Of a stretch of DNA of 64,000 bases, positions 62,756 to 64,000 are shown one piece after another. The stretch lies in assembly GCF_003957295.1 (NCBI RefSeq), contig NZ_RQPJ01000001.1, positions 434,001-498,000 on the forward strand. Reading direction: 5' to 3'. A program made the translations under genes and the position numbers. Position 1 is the first letter of the stretch. Every line of letters starts with the position of its first letter. The stretch comes from Arenibacter aquaticus (GTDB taxonomy: Bacteria > Bacteroidota > Bacteroidia > Flavobacteriales > Flavobacteriaceae). The notes under the pieces are model-generated. The model was not told where the DNA came from, searched no databases, and saw only the letters and a program-made list of their open reading frames with translations.

Positions 62756-63142
62756 ATGATTTTAAACAAAATACACCATATCGCCATAATATGCTCTGAT
62801 TACCAAAGGTCCAAAACCTTTTATATAGAGCAGCTAGGACTGCAACCTATTCATGAAGTGTATAGGGAAGAAAGAGGTTCCCATAAATTGGACCTGGCCC
62901 TGAACGGGGATTATATCATTGAGCTTTTTTCCTTTCCCGATCCGCCGCCACGCACAAGTAGACCCGAAGCCACCGGATTAAGGCATTTGGCTTTTGAAGT
63001 AGACGATCTGGAGAACAACATACAGCAATTGGCAATAAATGGCATAGAGGCAGAACCCATACGTACAGATCCCGTTACCAATAAAAAGTTCACCTTTATT
63101 TTTGACCCGGACCAATTGCCCATAGAACTTTATGAAAAATAA
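62756..63142 (+). CDS. VOC-family protein (YaeR/GloA2-like)
   Basis: 128 residues. NKIHHIAIICSDYQRSKTFYIEQLGL holds the first metal His; HKLDLALNGDYIIELFSFPDPPPRTSRPEATGLRHLAFEVDDLEN has the Glu and second His; IFDPDQLPIELYE the final Glu. The FSFPDPPPRTSRPEA loop is typical of the YaeR/GloA2 subgroup. Substrate unproved. Confidence 0.93.
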   Translation: MILNKIHHIAIICSDYQRSKTFYIEQLGLQPIHEVYREERGSHKLDLALNGDYIIELFSFPDPPPRTSRPEATGLRHLAFEVDDLENNIQQLAINGIEAEPIRTDPVTNKKFTFIFDPDQLPIELYEK

Positions 63143-63210
63143 AACACTAGGCATGCACTAGAAACCTATCCCCTATATACAGGTATTGAACCAAACAAAT
63201 CGCAATTAAA

Positions 63211-63561
63211 ATGGATAAAAAATGCTTGGAATGCGGAAATAAGATAGTGGGCAGGATAGACAAAAAGTTCTGTTCTGACTACTGCAGAAATTCCTATAAC
63301 AACAAATTGAACAAAGACAGTAAAAACCTCCTTAGAAACATCAACAACCGTTTACGAAAAAACTACAGGATACTGGACAGCTTTGCGCTACATGAGGGCA
63401 AAACCAAAACCACCAAGACGCGATTACTGGACAAAGGTTTCGATTTTGAATACCTCACCAACCTCTACACCACCAAAAAAGGGACTACCTATTATTTTGT
63501 ATACGACCTTGGCTACCTCCCCTTGGACAATGACTATTATATGATCGTAAAACGGGAATAA
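63211..63561 (+). CDS. small zinc-ribbon protein conserved in Flavobacteriia
   Basis: 116 residues. The N-terminal CLECGNKIVGRIDKKFCSDYCRNSYNNK is a treble-clef/zinc-ribbon knuckle (CxxC...CxxxC). A basic helical part (KNLLRNINNRLRKNYRILDSF) and a strand-rich end (YYFVYDLGYLPLDNDYYMIVKRE) follow. Probably a nucleic-acid-binding protein; no function known. Confidence 0.8.
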   Translation: MDKKCLECGNKIVGRIDKKFCSDYCRNSYNNKLNKDSKNLLRNINNRLRKNYRILDSFALHEGKTKTTKTRLLDKGFDFEYLTNLYTTKKGTTYYFVYDLGYLPLDNDYYMIVKRE

Positions 63562-63692
63562 TAGTGTACGGCAAAACCACAGATATCCCTATCCACTCCC
63601 TCCGTAGTACAAGAGGAGTAGCCAATGGATTTTCATCCTAGTATAATTTTGATTATAGTTTTCTCAATGCCCTATTGTAGTGTAAGGACATT

Positions 63693-64000
63693 CTATTTCC
63701 AATTATGACCACTTAATTTAAGGGCAGCTATAACAATATCCTTTCGGCTTATCTGACCTACCAAAATACCATTTTTCATAACCGGAAGCCTTCTCCTATT
63801 GTGTTTATCAAAAATGCCTGCAGCGTCAAATATGGAAATATCATGTGGCACAGTCTCCACTTCCCTAGTCATAAAACGTTCTACACTCTTATCCAGTATT
63901 GGTTGATTAAAATAACGGCTTTCAGAAATTTGCTTCATACAGTCGGCCTCGGAAATAATCCCTACCAAGAAACCATTGTTGTCCAAGACAGGCCCTCCGG
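63693..64000 (-). CDS. CBS-domain protein, C-terminal part (cut by right edge)
   Basis: The frame is open to the window edge, reading GGPVLDNNGFLVGIISEADCM (end of the first CBS motif), then RFMTREVETVPHDISIFDAAGIFDKHNRRRLPVMKNGILVGQISRKDIVIAAL, a complete second CBS motif. CBS pairs bind adenosine nucleotides and regulate attached activities. The N-terminus is outside the window, so any fused domain cannot be excluded. A TTG inside the window is not a credible start. Confidence 0.88.
   Translation of the reverse strand, partial: GGPVLDNNGFLVGIISEADCMKQISESRYFNQPILDKSVERFMTREVETVPHDISIFDAAGIFDKHNRRRLPVMKNGILVGQISRKDIVIAALKLSGHNWK

Overview
The window looks like the chromosome of a marine-type member of the Flavobacteriaceae (Bacteroidota). 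The evidence is type IX secretion C-terminal domains on several very large secreted proteins, a PorP/SprF partner, DUF1800/DUF1501 and SusC-style TonB receptors, promoters of the Bacteroidota form (TTG, about 20 bp, TAnnTTTG), and start sites without Shine-Dalgarno sequences. I see no rRNA, CRISPR array or intact insertion sequence. There is one intact tRNA gene, tRNA-Leu(CAA).

Layout. 1-8.0 kb is core: the start of an HTTM-family membrane protein, ribF, a secreted reprolysin-type metalloprotease with its lipoprotein neighbour, then pth, rplY and prs on the minus strand. 8.1-8.7 kb holds a tRNA-Leu gene with a GIY-YIG nuclease ORF lodged between a duplicated, palindrome-interrupted 5' part of the tRNA and the intact copy. 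8.66-18.78 kb is an island bounded by two diverged direct copies of the tRNA-Leu 3' end plus its terminator region. It carries mostly accessory genes: small lipoproteins, an AlbA_2/Schlafen-type protein, a ParA-led operon of unknown function, an acetyltransferase, a BNR-4 (polysaccharide-lyase-like) lipoprotein and a VapBC-like pair. It is littered with two repeat families not seen elsewhere in the window. Three gene modules in it have the end structure expected of integron gene cassettes (short perfect inverted repeats at both ends, attC-like palindromes after the stop codon), but no integrase is present.

18.8-31 kb: a repeat-rich spacer, a TonB receptor with a PepSY membrane protein (probable siderophore/iron uptake), a VOC protein divergent from an HxlR regulator, an alpha/beta hydrolase, a DUF2490 protein and a histidine kinase/response regulator pair. 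29.0-34.2 kb is a minus-strand sugar-acid catabolic operon (IlvD/Edd dehydratase, SDR dehydrogenase, SMP-30 lactonase, SSS transporter). 34.2-35.3 kb is a repeat-rich spacer. 35.3-43.2 kb is a T9SS type B surface protein of 2315 residues with its PorP/SprF partner, followed by an AraC-type membrane regulator.

45.6-64 kb returns to core and conserved genes: mfd, a TlpA-like thioredoxin protein, an ACT-like protein, a YraN family protein, the DUF1800/DUF1501 pair, metG, tex, ferritin, a 64-residue Lys/Cys-rich protein, ssb, DUF1304, a pentapeptide-repeat protein, a VOC protein, a zinc-ribbon protein and a CBS-domain protein cut by the right edge.
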